NCBI GenBank assembly: GCA_963700785.1
Contig: CAVOYZ010000010.1
Span: forward strand, 399,426-463,425
DNA from: CAXMST01 sp963700785
GTDB lineage: Bacteria; Actinomycetota; Thermoleophilia; Solirubrobacterales; 70-9
Direction of reading: 5' to 3'
DNA length: 64,000 nt
The translations under genes were made by a program, and so were the position numbers. Each line of letters opens with the position of its first letter. Within the stretch, counting starts at the first letter, position 1. The notes under the pieces are model-generated. The model was not told where the DNA came from. It was given only the letters and a program-made list of their open reading frames with translations, and ran no database searches. Shown here piece after piece: positions 18,631-29,035 of this stretch.

Positions 18631-19998
18631 GTGAGCAACGACGAAGCGATCTACGTCCAGACCAGGACCGCCGACGACGTGCGCGACATCGTCGCCGAGC
18701 GTGGCGTCCGCTTCATCCGGCTCTGGTTCACCGACGTGCTCGGTCAGCTGAAGAGCTTCTCGATCAACGCCGCGGAGCTCGATGACGCCTTCGAGGGCGG
18801 CATGGGGTTCGACGGCTCCTCGATCACCGGCTTCAATCCGATCGAGGAATCCGACATGATCGCGATGCCGGACCCGTCGAGCTTCGCGATCCTGCCGTGG
18901 CGCCCGGCCGAGAAGCCGACCGGGAGGATGTTCTGCGACGTCCGGGTGCCGGGCGGGGACCCGTACGAGGGCGACCCGCGCTGGATCCTGCGCCGGGCCC
19001 TGGAGCGGGCCCGGTCGCTCGGCTTCGACGCCTACAACGTCGGCCCCGAGCTGGAGTTCTTCTACTTCAAGAACGCGCGGCCGGAGGGCGGCACGCCCGA
19101 GGTCCTCGACGAGGGCGGCTACTTCGACCTGACGACCCTCGACGCGGGCTCGGACGTCCGCCGCGAGACGGTCCTGGCGCTGGAGCGGCTCGGCATCCAC
19201 GTCGAGTACACCCACCACGAGGTCGGCCCCTCCCAGCACGAGGTCGACATGCGCTACAAGGACGTGCTCGCGATGGCCGACGACTGCATGACCTACCGGA
19301 TCACGGTCAAGGAGTACGCGATGAAGTACGGCTGGCACGCGACCTTCATGCCGAAGCCGCTGAACGGCGAGAACGGCTCCGGCATGCACGTCCACCAGTC
19401 GCTCGGCAGGGACGGCAAGAACGCCTTCTACGACCCCGACGATCAGTTCTTCCTCAGCCAGACCGCGAAGGCGTTCATCGCCGGCCAGCTCCGGCACGCG
19501 CGCGAGATCTCGCCCCTGTTCGCCCAGTGGGTCAACTCCTACAAGCGGCTCGTGCCCGGTTACGAGGCGCCGGTCTATCTGGCCTGGTCGCGGCGCAACC
19601 GCTCGGCCCTGATCCGGGTCCCGCTCTACCACCCCGGCAAGGAGGGCGCGACCCGCGCCGAGCTGCGCTGCCCGGATCCCGCCTGCAACCCCTACCTCTG
19701 CTTCGCCGGGATGCTGCAGGCCGGGCTCGAGGGGATCGAGCAGGGCTACGAGCTGCCGGAGCCGATGGAGCAGAACCTCTACCACCTCTCGCCCGAGGAC
19801 CGCTCCCGGCGCGGGATCGAGCAGCTGCCGGAGAATCTCGGTGAGGCGATCGAGGTCGCCGCCGAATCGGAGCTCGTGCTGCGGACCCTCGGCGAGCACA
19901 CCTTCAACCGCTTCATCGAGATCAAGCGGTCGGAGTGGGAGGAGTACCGGATCCAGGTCTCGCCCTGGGAGATCGATCGCTTCCTCCCGGTGCTGTGA
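18631..19998 (+). CDS. glnA: glutamine synthetase, type I-alpha
   Basis: A 455-residue glutamine synthetase that makes glutamine from glutamate, ammonia and ATP. Landmarks: GFDGSSITGF, the metal-site VGPELEFFYF, the ATP/glutamate region NGENGSGMHVHQS, and NRSALIRVP. The short length and the C terminus (LGEHTFNRFIE, then QVSPWEIDRFL) match the alpha class of Bacillus rather than the adenylylated beta class, so feedback control is more likely than adenylylation. GTG at 18631 has a strong AGAGGAGG site six bases away; the upstream in-frame extension overlaps the operator region and is not conserved. Confidence 0.95.
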   Translation: MSNDEAIYVQTRTADDVRDIVAERGVRFIRLWFTDVLGQLKSFSINAAELDDAFEGGMGFDGSSITGFNPIEESDMIAMPDPSSFAILPWRPAEKPTGRMFCDVRVPGGDPYEGDPRWILRRALERARSLGFDAYNVGPELEFFYFKNARPEGGTPEVLDEGGYFDLTTLDAGSDVRRETVLALERLGIHVEYTHHEVGPSQHEVDMRYKDVLAMADDCMTYRITVKEYAMKYGWHATFMPKPLNGENGSGMHVHQSLGRDGKNAFYDPDDQFFLSQTAKAFIAGQLRHAREISPLFAQWVNSYKRLVPGYEAPVYLAWSRRNRSALIRVPLYHPGKEGATRAELRCPDPACNPYLCFAGMLQAGLEGIEQGYELPEPMEQNLYHLSPEDRSRRGIEQLPENLGEAIEVAAESELVLRTLGEHTFNRFIEIKRSEWEEYRIQVSPWEIDRFLPVL

Positions 19999-20039
19999 GC
20001 CGGTCGCACCGCCGGCGAGCCGGCTCTTCCCGCTGAGCC

Positions 20040-21062
20040 GTGAAGATCCTGATCGTCACGCAGATGTGGCCGAGTCCGGAGCATCCGGACCTCGGAAGCT
20101 TCCTGGTCCCGATCCGAGATCAGCTCGAGCGCGCCGGGCACCGGGTCGAGGTCGCTGCGATCAGCCGGCGTGGCGGCTCACCGGTCAAGTACGCGCGGCT
20201 CTGCGCCGAGGCGGGCGCGCGGCGCGGCGCTTCCGGCCGGACGTCGTCTTCGCGCACTTCCTGTTCCCGGCCGGGTTCGCGGGAGTGCTCGCCTCGATCG
20301 CCGGCCGGGCGCCGCTGGTGGTCATGGCCCACGGGCAGGACGTCGCCAATCTCGGCCGGATACCCGGCGTAACGGCGGCGACCCGCACCGTCGTCCACCG
20401 GGCCGACGGGATCATCGCCAACTCCAGACTGGCTCGCGCAGCTGCTCGTCGAGCGGCTGCCGGCCGCCGAGCCGAAGATCTCGATTGCCGACTGCGGAAT
20501 CGATCTCCAGGCCTTCGCCCCGATGCCCGCCGGCCCCGCCCGTGATCAGCTTGGGTGGGACGGGCCCGGACCGGCCTTCGTCTGCGTCGGCTCGCTGATC
20601 GAGCGCAAGAACGTGATCCGGCTCGCGAACGCCTTTGCCCGCCTCGGCGAGGGCCGGCTCGCGTTCGTCGGCGACGGGCCGCTGCGCGCTGAGCTCGAGG
20701 GCCGCGAGCGGGTTCGGGTCGTCGGCCGGATTCCCCAGAGCGAGGTCCCGCGCTGGGTCGCCGCCGCCGACGTCCTCTGCCAGCCGTCCCTGATCGAGCC
20801 CTTCGGGCAGGCGACCCTGGAGGGGATGGCGATGGAGCGCAGCGTCGTCGCGACCCGCGTCGGCGGCCCGCCGGAGTTCGTGCCGGCGGAGGCCGGGGTC
20901 CTGGTCGACCCGCTCGACGAGGACGCGATCCTCGCGGCGCTGCAGCGCGCCGCGCGGCTGCCGGCCCCGAACCCCGCGGCCCGAGCGGCGGCGGCTGAGC
21001 ACGACGTCGTCAGGACCGTCGGCCGGATGCTTGAGGCGCTCGAGCGCGCCGCGGGCGTCTGA
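20040..21062 (+). pseudogene. family 4 glycosyltransferase split by two compensating frameshifts
   Basis: The frame starting at 20040 (MKILIVTQMWPSPEHPDLGSF) is a GT4 N terminus. Near 20215-20222 similarity moves to another frame (RRFRPDVVFAHFLFPAGFAG through HRADGIIANS), then returns near 20426 to the first frame (DWLAQLLVERLP, GIDLQAFAPMP, VGSLIERKNV, and the GT4 nucleotide-sugar site EPFGQATLEGMAM). Adding one base near 20217 and removing the A at 20426 restores one continuous protein of about 340 residues. Intact conserved sequence in all three parts suggests consensus errors rather than decay. It would transfer a sugar to a lipid or polysaccharide acceptor. It lies 41 bases after glnA. 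Confidence 0.8.
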
Positions 21063-21083
21063 GGGCGCCCCGCTTGCCGGCCG

Positions 21084-21626
21084 CTATCGGTCCCGCAGCC
21101 GCTGGATCCCGCGGGCTGCGGCTGTTCTCGCGTTGACCGCGCCGAGCATGCCCTTCTCGGCGATCGAGCCGGCCGGCGGCATCGCGCCGAGCTGGCGGGC
21201 GATATCGGTGCCGTTCAGGTAGGCGTGGTTCTCGACGATCTTGCCGTCGCGGATCGTCAGCATGTCGCAGCCCTCGATCTCGATCGTCGCGTCGTTCGGC
21301 GTCAGTCCCTCGAACTTCGCGGTGCCGTTGAAGGTGGCGGCGACCCGCCAGCGCACCGCGGCGTGCTCCTTCGACGCGGCGATCGTCAGGACCTCGAACT
21401 TGAAGTCCGGGAAGGCCTCGAACAGCTGCGAGAACCACTGCTTGAACTCGCCCGGCACCCGCAGATCGGCCATCCCGACGAGGCGATCGATTCGCCCCTG
21501 CTCCCACATCGCCGCCGCAGCGTCGAGATCGCGGTCGTTGATCGCCTCGAAGTAGGCGCGGGCGACCGTGGTCGGGCCCTTGCCGCGCGTTTTCGGCTTC
21601 GCGGGTATCTCGGTGGCTGCTTCCAT
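21084..21626 (-). CDS. SnoaL-like / NTF2-fold polyketide cyclase family protein
   Basis: A 180-residue protein with the SnoaL/NTF2 cone fold pattern: TVARAYFEAINDRDLDAAAAMW, then FPDFKFEVLTIAASKEHAAVRW, TPNDATIEIEGCDMLTIRDGK and IVENHAYLNG. Members include ester cyclases and many small hydrolases or isomerases, so function is not assignable. The start is taken as the Met at 21626, where the conserved part begins shortly after; an upstream in-frame start at 21701 would add 25 residues of low complexity. Confidence 0.7.
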   Translation of the reverse strand: MEAATEIPAKPKTRGKGPTTVARAYFEAINDRDLDAAAAMWEQGRIDRLVGMADLRVPGEFKQWFSQLFEAFPDFKFEVLTIAASKEHAAVRWRVAATFNGTAKFEGLTPNDATIEIEGCDMLTIRDGKIVENHAYLNGTDIARQLGAMPPAGSIAEKGMLGAVNARTAAARGIQRLRDR

Positions 21627-21721
21627 TCCGGCCCAGCCTAGCGCGCCGGTCTCGATGCCGTAGCCGAGCGGGCTCGACGGTTGCTGAGGTTCGAACTGCA
21701 AGATTCAACCCATCGGCGGCG

Positions 21722-23071
21722 GTGTCCGATTCAGCTCTAGTGGCGGTACCGGTCTATCACGGGAAGTTCGGGCCGAAGCAGGCGGAGCGGCTGCTTTGGC
21801 GTGCCGGTTTCGGCCCGCGCCCCGGCGAGGATCGAAAGCTTGCCCGCAAGGGCCTGAAGCGGGCCGTGTACTCGCTGACCAGGCCGAAGGGCAAGGCGAA
21901 GCTGATCGGCCGCCCGCCGCGCGTCGACGACGGCCTGCCGCTGGCGCCGGGAGACGCATGGGGACACGACCACCTCTGGTGGCTCGACCGGATGATCCGC
22001 AGCAACCAGCCGTTCGTCGAGCGGATGACGCTCGTCTGGCACGACTGGTTCGCCACCGGCGGGGTCGGCCAGACGGGGCTCAACCTCGATCAGAACCGGA
22101 TGTTCCGCAAGCAGGGGCTGGGGTCCTTCCGCGACCTGCTGATCAGGGTGACCAAGGACCCGGCGATGCTCGTCTGGCTTTCCGGGAACGAGAACTCCCT
22201 CTGGGCGCCGAACGAGAACTACGCACGCGAGCTGATGGAGTTGTTCACCCTCGGGGCGGGCGCCGGCTACACCGAGCGCGACGTCCGCGAGCAGGCGCGT
22301 TCGCTGACCGGTTGGACGAACGACTGGGACGACAACATCGGCATGACCAACTTCCGCTTCGATCCGGAGCGGCACGATGCCGAGAAGAAGAAGGTCTTCG
22401 GGAAGTGGGGCCGCTTCGACTGGAAGGACTCCTGCGACCTCTGCCTGCGTCACCCCGCACACGACGACTACCTGGTCCGCCGGCTCTGGTCCTACTTCAT
22501 CCCGGGCAAGCCGCCGAAGAAGACGCTGCGACAGCTCAAGCGCCTCTACCGCAAGAAGCGCTACCGGGTCCGCCCGCTGCTCGAGGCGATCCTCATGCAT
22601 CCCGCCCTCTACCAGGGCCCTCGCATGGTCAAGCCGCCGATCGTCCAGATCGCCGGAATGCTGCGCGCGCGCAAGCGCGGGATCGAGCAGGACTCCTGGG
22701 TCTGGATCTCGGAGAACGCAGGGCAGCGCCTGTTCGATCCGCCGAACGTCGCCGGCTGGGACGAGGAGCGCTGGCTCGACACCGCGAGCGTCGCCGGGCG
22801 CTGGTCGGCCTCCGGGAGGCTCGTCGACGCGGATCGCGTCGACGACGACGACTACCCGGTGGACGAGACGCCGCGCGAGGCGTTGCAGAAAGCGCTCCGC
22901 TATTGGGGCCATCCGACGATCAGCGACCGGACCGAGAAGGAGTTGCTCCACTTCGCGCGCAAGGTCGAGGGAATCGCCGTCTCCGAGTGGCAGCAGGGTC
23001 CGTACCGCGGCCTGCGCCAGAACGCCCTGCGAACCCTGATTGCCGTCAGCCCCGACTTCCAGACCTCATGA
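21722..23071 (+). CDS. DUF1800 family protein
   Basis: A 449-residue protein of the DUF1800 family. Signatures: AERLLWRAGFGPRPGE at the N terminus, WWLDRMIRSNQPFVERMTLVWHDWF, NENYARELMELFTLGAG, TERDVREQARSLTGW and FDPPNVAGWDEERWLD. DUF1800 genes nearly always sit beside DUF1501 genes, as here, where the downstream start overlaps the stop (ATGA). The biochemical role is unknown; an export or surface function is often assumed. There is no clear signal peptide in this copy. GTG start at 21722. Confidence 0.88.
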   Translation: MSDSALVAVPVYHGKFGPKQAERLLWRAGFGPRPGEDRKLARKGLKRAVYSLTRPKGKAKLIGRPPRVDDGLPLAPGDAWGHDHLWWLDRMIRSNQPFVERMTLVWHDWFATGGVGQTGLNLDQNRMFRKQGLGSFRDLLIRVTKDPAMLVWLSGNENSLWAPNENYARELMELFTLGAGAGYTERDVREQARSLTGWTNDWDDNIGMTNFRFDPERHDAEKKKVFGKWGRFDWKDSCDLCLRHPAHDDYLVRRLWSYFIPGKPPKKTLRQLKRLYRKKRYRVRPLLEAILMHPALYQGPRMVKPPIVQIAGMLRARKRGIEQDSWVWISENAGQRLFDPPNVAGWDEERWLDTASVAGRWSASGRLVDADRVDDDDYPVDETPREALQKALRYWGHPTISDRTEKELLHFARKVEGIAVSEWQQGPYRGLRQNALRTLIAVSPDFQTS

Positions 23072-24444
23072 GCGCGCCCGCCCGGAGAACCTGCTGCAAC
23101 GAGCACACTCGCGCCGAGCTCGCGCGGCGCAGCTTCGCCGAAGCCGGCAGGGGCCTGCCGGCGATCGATACGGGCATGCCGCTGCCGGCGGGGACCGGGC
23201 TCTCGAGGCGATCCTTGCTCGCCCGGGCGGGGGCGCTCGCCGCAACCGTCTACGGCGCTCGGCTGCTCGACCCCGCCGCCTACAGCGAGGGCATCGCGCG
23301 GGCGGCCGGGGCGAACAACCGGGTGCTGGTCTCGATCTTCTTCGACGGCGGCATCGACGCCCTCTCGGTGCTCGCCCCGGTCAACGACCCGAAATACCAG
23401 AACCTACGCTCGACGCTCCGGATCAACCCCGGTCAGGGATCGCCGTGGAGCGAGGATCCGCGCCTGCACTGGCACCCGGTCGCCGAGCCTCTGAACGAGC
23501 TGCACCAGGAGGGCAAGGTGACGGTCTTCCCGGCGATCGGCTACTCGAGCCCGGATCAGTCGCATTTCACCTCGCGCCACTACTGGGAGGTCGGGGCGCT
23601 CGATCCCGGGGGCCGGACCGGCTGGCTCGGCCGCCTGCTCGACGGGGTCGGCTCCAACGACAACCCGATTCAGGGGCTCGCCCTCGACGGCTCGCTGTCA
23701 CCCTCGCTGGCGACGGCAAAGGTCCCGGTGGCGGCGATGTGGGGACCGAGCTACGACCTCTGGTCGCCCGGCGTCTGGGGCGACGTCGAGAACCTGATGC
23801 ATGACTCCTACCAGCGGCTCGGCCGCAAGCACGAGCGGAGCAAGGACGCCGGGCTGCGAATCGCCGGCCGCGTCGCCCGGCAGACGAGCCAGCTTCGCAA
23901 GCAGATGGCGCCGTTCTCGAGCGAGATCTCCTCGCCGGTTCCCTATCCGGATGACGGCCACTTCCCCGAGAGCCTCGCCGGCCTCGCGGCGATGCTCTCC
24001 GCCGGCCTGCCGATCCGCTGCGCGGCGCTCAGCGCGCCCGGCGGCTATGACACGCATGACAACCAGGAGGGGGAGTTCCGCCGCGGCCTGCAGGAGACCT
24101 GCGATTCGGTGCTGGCCTTCCAGCGCGACCTCGAGGCACGCGGCCTCGACGATCGCGTCGTCACGATGCTCTGGTCGGAGTTCGGTCGACGCCCGGAGGA
24201 GAACGGCTCCGCCGGCACCGACCACGGCGCCGGCGGCTGTGCCTTCCTGGTCGGTTCCGGCGTCAAGGGCAAGATGGTCGGCGAGTGGACCGGCCTCGGC
24301 AAGCTCGACGCCGACGACAATCTGCGCAACAGCTCCGACTTCCGAGCCGTCTACTGCTCGCTGCTCGAGCAGTGGTTCGGCCGCGATGCCGCATCCGTGA
24401 TCCCCGGGGCCTCGGGCTTCGGGCGCCCGACGCTGATCGGATGA
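23068..24444 (+). CDS. DUF1501 family protein with Tat signal
   Basis: A 458-residue protein. A twin-arginine motif SRRSLLARAGALAA (46-59) is preceded by an unusually long N-terminal region with CC at 9-10. The sulfatase-like DUF1501 body follows: VLVSIFFDGGIDALS, SPDQSHFTSRHYWEVG, GGYDTHDNQEGE, LWSEFGRRPEENGSAGTDHG. The Asp/His residues in these motifs resemble the metal site of the alkaline phosphatase superfamily. It is coupled by ATGA to both DUF1800 upstream and the cupredoxin downstream. Tat export implies folding with a cofactor in the cytoplasm. Substrate unknown. Confidence 0.88.
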   Translation: MSAPARRTCCNEHTRAELARRSFAEAGRGLPAIDTGMPLPAGTGLSRRSLLARAGALAATVYGARLLDPAAYSEGIARAAGANNRVLVSIFFDGGIDALSVLAPVNDPKYQNLRSTLRINPGQGSPWSEDPRLHWHPVAEPLNELHQEGKVTVFPAIGYSSPDQSHFTSRHYWEVGALDPGGRTGWLGRLLDGVGSNDNPIQGLALDGSLSPSLATAKVPVAAMWGPSYDLWSPGVWGDVENLMHDSYQRLGRKHERSKDAGLRIAGRVARQTSQLRKQMAPFSSEISSPVPYPDDGHFPESLAGLAAMLSAGLPIRCAALSAPGGYDTHDNQEGEFRRGLQETCDSVLAFQRDLEARGLDDRVVTMLWSEFGRRPEENGSAGTDHGAGGCAFLVGSGVKGKMVGEWTGLGKLDADDNLRNSSDFRAVYCSLLEQWFGRDAASVIPGASGFGRPTLIG

Positions 24445-24833
24445 GCGGTCGCCGCCGGCTCAGGGCGCTGCTCGTGACGACGGCTGCCGTCGCCGTCTCG
24501 CTCTGCGCTACGAGTGCCGTGGCGGCGGAGAAGCCGCCGTCGCGGTTGCTGGTCACGGCCAGCGAGTGGCGCTACGTGCTCTCGAAGGGAAAGATCCTGG
24601 GCGGTCCGGCGATCGTCCAGCTCTACAACGGCGGCGAGGACCCTCACAACCTGCGGATCCGACGAGCCTCGGGCGGGGCGGTGCGGCGGATCGGGCAGCT
24701 CGACCCCGGTGAGGCCGGCTCGGTTCAGCTGTGGCTCGGCCGCGGCAAGCGCTACCGGCTCTGGTGTTCGCTGCCGCAGCACCGCGATCGCGGGATGAAG
24801 GCCACCCTGAAGGTCGCGCGCAAGCGACGCTAG
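24441..24833 (+). CDS. secreted cupredoxin-like protein
   Basis: A 130-residue protein with a signal peptide (about 1-29) and one small beta-sandwich domain. The probable type-1 copper ligands are His69 (DPHNLRI), Cys109, His114 and Met119, with spacing C-x4-H-x4-M as in plastocyanin and azurin relatives. It starts inside the DUF1501 stop (ATGA), so the three genes 21722-24833 form one operon. A blue-copper electron carrier coupled to DUF1800/DUF1501 would suggest a redox role for this pair, an inference from gene order. It is convergent with the YyaL-type gene. Confidence 0.72.
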   Translation: MSGRRRLRALLVTTAAVAVSLCATSAVAAEKPPSRLLVTASEWRYVLSKGKILGGPAIVQLYNGGEDPHNLRIRRASGGAVRRIGQLDPGEAGSVQLWLGRGKRYRLWCSLPQHRDRGMKATLKVARKRR

Positions 24834-24852
24834 CGCCGCCGCCCCCACCCAC

Positions 24853-26856
<2,004 letters not shown>

Positions 26857-26886
26857 CGTCCGAGGTTAACCGGCGACGCGACGCGC

Positions 26887-27345
26887 TCAGCCGGCCGGCG
26901 CGGAGATCCGGGCCCAGATCCCCGCGAGCTGATCGAGGTCCGCCCCGCTGAGCTTCGAGAGGAAGTGCTCGCGGACGCCGCGCAGGTGCGTCGGCCGGGC
27001 GGCCTCAAAGCGGGCGCGCCCCTCGGCGGTCAGCCTCCCGTAGGAGCCGCGTCGATCGGACTCGCACTCGACGCGCTCGACCAGCCCCGCCTTGGCCAGG
27101 CGGTCGATCAGGCGCGTCAGCCCGCTACGGCTGAGAAACAGGCGCTCGGCCAACTGGCCCATCCGCAGCGCGCAATCCGGAGCGTCGTGCAGGTGGAGGA
27201 GCACCTCGTAGGAGCTCAACGGCAACCCGTGCTCCTGCTCGAGTTCGGCGTCGAGCTGTGCGATCGTCGCGCTGTGGACTTCGAGCAGGCCACGCCAGGC
27301 TGCGAGCTCGCGCTCGGAGAGAGCTGGTGACGCGGTCGTGGCCAC
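26887..27345 (-). CDS. MarR family transcriptional repressor (MhqR-like)
   Basis: A 152-residue MarR protein with a winged helix: LSSYEVLLHLHDAPDCALRMGQLAERLFLSRSGLTRLIDRLAKAG and the wing ECESDRRGSYGRLTAEG. It is divergent from a ring-cleaving dioxygenase and an esterase, the same gene neighbourhood as the quinone-sensing MhqR of Bacillus. The shared intergenic region contains a TTGCA-N2-TGCAA palindrome overlapping the -35 of the divergent promoter, which fits repression released by electrophiles. There is no Cys in the wing, so the sensing mode is uncertain. Confidence 0.85.
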   Translation of the reverse strand: MATTASPALSERELAAWRGLLEVHSATIAQLDAELEQEHGLPLSSYEVLLHLHDAPDCALRMGQLAERLFLSRSGLTRLIDRLAKAGLVERVECESDRRGSYGRLTAEGRARFEAARPTHLRGVREHFLSKLSGADLDQLAGIWARISAPAG

Positions 27346-27367
27346 GGCGCGATGGTATCCGATTTAA

Positions 27368-27395
27368 CTTGCAGATGCAACTAGTTTCCGATAAT
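27368..27395 (+). promoter_or_regulatory. promoter with overlapping MarR-type operator
   Basis: The palindrome TTGCAGATGCAA (27369-27380) overlaps a probable -35 CTTGCA (27368-27373). A -10 GATAAT follows at 27390-27395 with 16-base spacing. It drives the dioxygenase/esterase genes and should be blocked by the adjacent MarR protein. Confidence 0.65.
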
Positions 27396-27441
27396 GTTGC
27401 GCAGTCAAACAAGCCAGCCAGCACCGAGGAGGAAGCGAAAG

Positions 27442-28356
27442 ATGAAGCTCGAGGGCGTCCATCACGTAACTGCGATCACCGCCGACGGCCAGAGGAATCT
27501 CGACTTCTACGCGGGGGTGCTCGGCCTGCGCCTGGTGAAGAAGACGGTCAACCAGGACGAGCCGAGCGTCTACCACCTGTTCTACGCCGACGAGCTCGGG
27601 TCGGCGGGCTCCGACATCACCTTCTTCGAGTTCCCGGGCGCGCCGCGGGGTCGGGCGGGGGCGGGAATGGTCCACACGGTCGGCTGGCGGGTCGCCTCGG
27701 AGCAGGCGCTCGACTTTTGGGCCGAGCGCCTCGGCCAGGCGGGGATCGAGGTGCGACGACAGGACCGGACCCTCGATTTCTCCGATCCCGAGGGTCTCGG
27801 TCAGCAGCTGCGCGTGGTAGCGACCGACGACGAGCCGCTGATCGCCGATCACCCCGAGGTGCCTGCCGACGTCGCCCTCCAGGGTTTCGACGGCGTGCGC
27901 GCGTTCGCGACGGCGCCCGCCGCCAGCACGCCGCTGCTCGAGGAGCTGGGGTTCCGGGCGGCGGCGGACGGCTGGGAGGCGCGCGGCGACTCGAGAGGCG
28001 GGCTCTACGCCTACGACGAGCCGCCGGCGGAGCGCGGGCTGAACGGTGCCGGCACCGTCCATCACGTCGCCTGGGCATCGAGGCCGGAGCAGCTCGACGA
28101 CTGGCGCGGCCAGGTCGCCCGGGGTGGCGGCCAGCCGACGCCGGTGATCGACCGCTTCTATTTTCGCTCGGTCTACTTCCGCGAGCCGAGCGGGGTGCTG
28201 TTCGAGATCGCGACGCTCGGCCCGGGCTTCGCCGTCGACGAGCCGCTCGAGTCGCTGGGGGAGAGGCTCTCCCTGCCACCGGACTTCGAGCACCTTCGCG
28301 ACCGGATTGAGCCGGCGCTGACGCCGCTGCGCAACCCCCGGGCGGTGGCGTCTTGA
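27442..28356 (+). CDS. ring-cleaving dioxygenase, VOC family (MhqO-like)
   Basis: A 304-residue two-domain vicinal-oxygen-chelate protein. Metal ligands are likely His7/His8 in GVHHVTAIT, a His in AGMVHTVGW, and in the second half TVHHVAWAS with Glu in SGVLFEIATLGPGF. It resembles the MhqO/MhqA/MhqE proteins of Bacillus that open hydroquinone-type rings. The ATG at 27442 has a GGAGGAA site seven bases upstream. The stop overlaps the next start (TTGA). Regulated by the divergent MarR protein, judging from the operator in the promoter. Confidence 0.85.
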   Translation: MKLEGVHHVTAITADGQRNLDFYAGVLGLRLVKKTVNQDEPSVYHLFYADELGSAGSDITFFEFPGAPRGRAGAGMVHTVGWRVASEQALDFWAERLGQAGIEVRRQDRTLDFSDPEGLGQQLRVVATDDEPLIADHPEVPADVALQGFDGVRAFATAPAASTPLLEELGFRAAADGWEARGDSRGGLYAYDEPPAERGLNGAGTVHHVAWASRPEQLDDWRGQVARGGGQPTPVIDRFYFRSVYFREPSGVLFEIATLGPGFAVDEPLESLGERLSLPPDFEHLRDRIEPALTPLRNPRAVAS

Positions 28357-29030
28357 ACGGCGTCGTCGCCGGCGACGTCGATCTCAGGATCCGGCCGCCG
28401 GCCGGCGATCCCGAGGGGGCGCTGATCCTCAACCACGGGCGCGGCACGGACGAGAACGACCTCTTCGGACTGCTCGACGAACTCGATCCGGCCCGGCGCC
28501 TGCTCGGCGCGACGACGGGGGCTCCGCTTCGTGGCATTCCGCCCGGTGGACGCCACTGGTACATCGTCGAGCGCGTCGGCTACCCGCACCCAGAGACGTT
28601 TCAACTCTCCTACCGGCTGCTGACCGAGAGCCTCGATCAGCTGCTCGCCGAGAACTCGCTCGACTGGTCGCAGGCGGTGATCGGTGGTTTCTCGCAGGGC
28701 GCGGTGATGTCGTACGCCGTTGCCCTGGGGGCCGGCCGACCGCTGCCGGCGGGGCTGATCGCCCTCTCCGGCTTCATCCCCGAGGTCGAGGGCTGGGAGC
28801 CCGATTTCGCCGGCCGCGGGTCACTGCCGACCCTGGTTCATCACGGTGCGCGGGACCCGGTGATCTCGGTCGCCTTCGGCCGCGCCGCGGCGAACAGCCT
28901 GAGGGCGGGTGGCATCGACGCCACCTACCTCGAGACCGAGGCGGCTCACTCGCTGCCGCCCGAGGTGATCGATCCCGCGCGCCGGACCATCGATCGGGCG
29001 ATCCGCTCTGCGACGGGGGCCGGCTCCTAG
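28353..29030 (+). CDS. phospholipase/carboxylesterase family hydrolase (MhqD-like)
   Basis: A 225-residue alpha/beta hydrolase with catalytic Ser in GGFSQGAVMSY, the Asp in HHGARDPVI and the His in AAHSLPPEV. LILNHGRGTDENDLF matches the N-terminal strand-loop of the carboxylesterase/phospholipase group that includes MhqD. It begins at TTG 28353, overlapping the dioxygenase stop; no other start is available in frame for many codons. It probably hydrolyses esters or thioesters formed during quinone detoxification, an inference from its partner gene. Confidence 0.82.
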   Translation: MNGVVAGDVDLRIRPPAGDPEGALILNHGRGTDENDLFGLLDELDPARRLLGATTGAPLRGIPPGGRHWYIVERVGYPHPETFQLSYRLLTESLDQLLAENSLDWSQAVIGGFSQGAVMSYAVALGAGRPLPAGLIALSGFIPEVEGWEPDFAGRGSLPTLVHHGARDPVISVAFGRAAANSLRAGGIDATYLETEAAHSLPPEVIDPARRTIDRAIRSATGAGS

Positions 29031-29035
29031 GTTGA

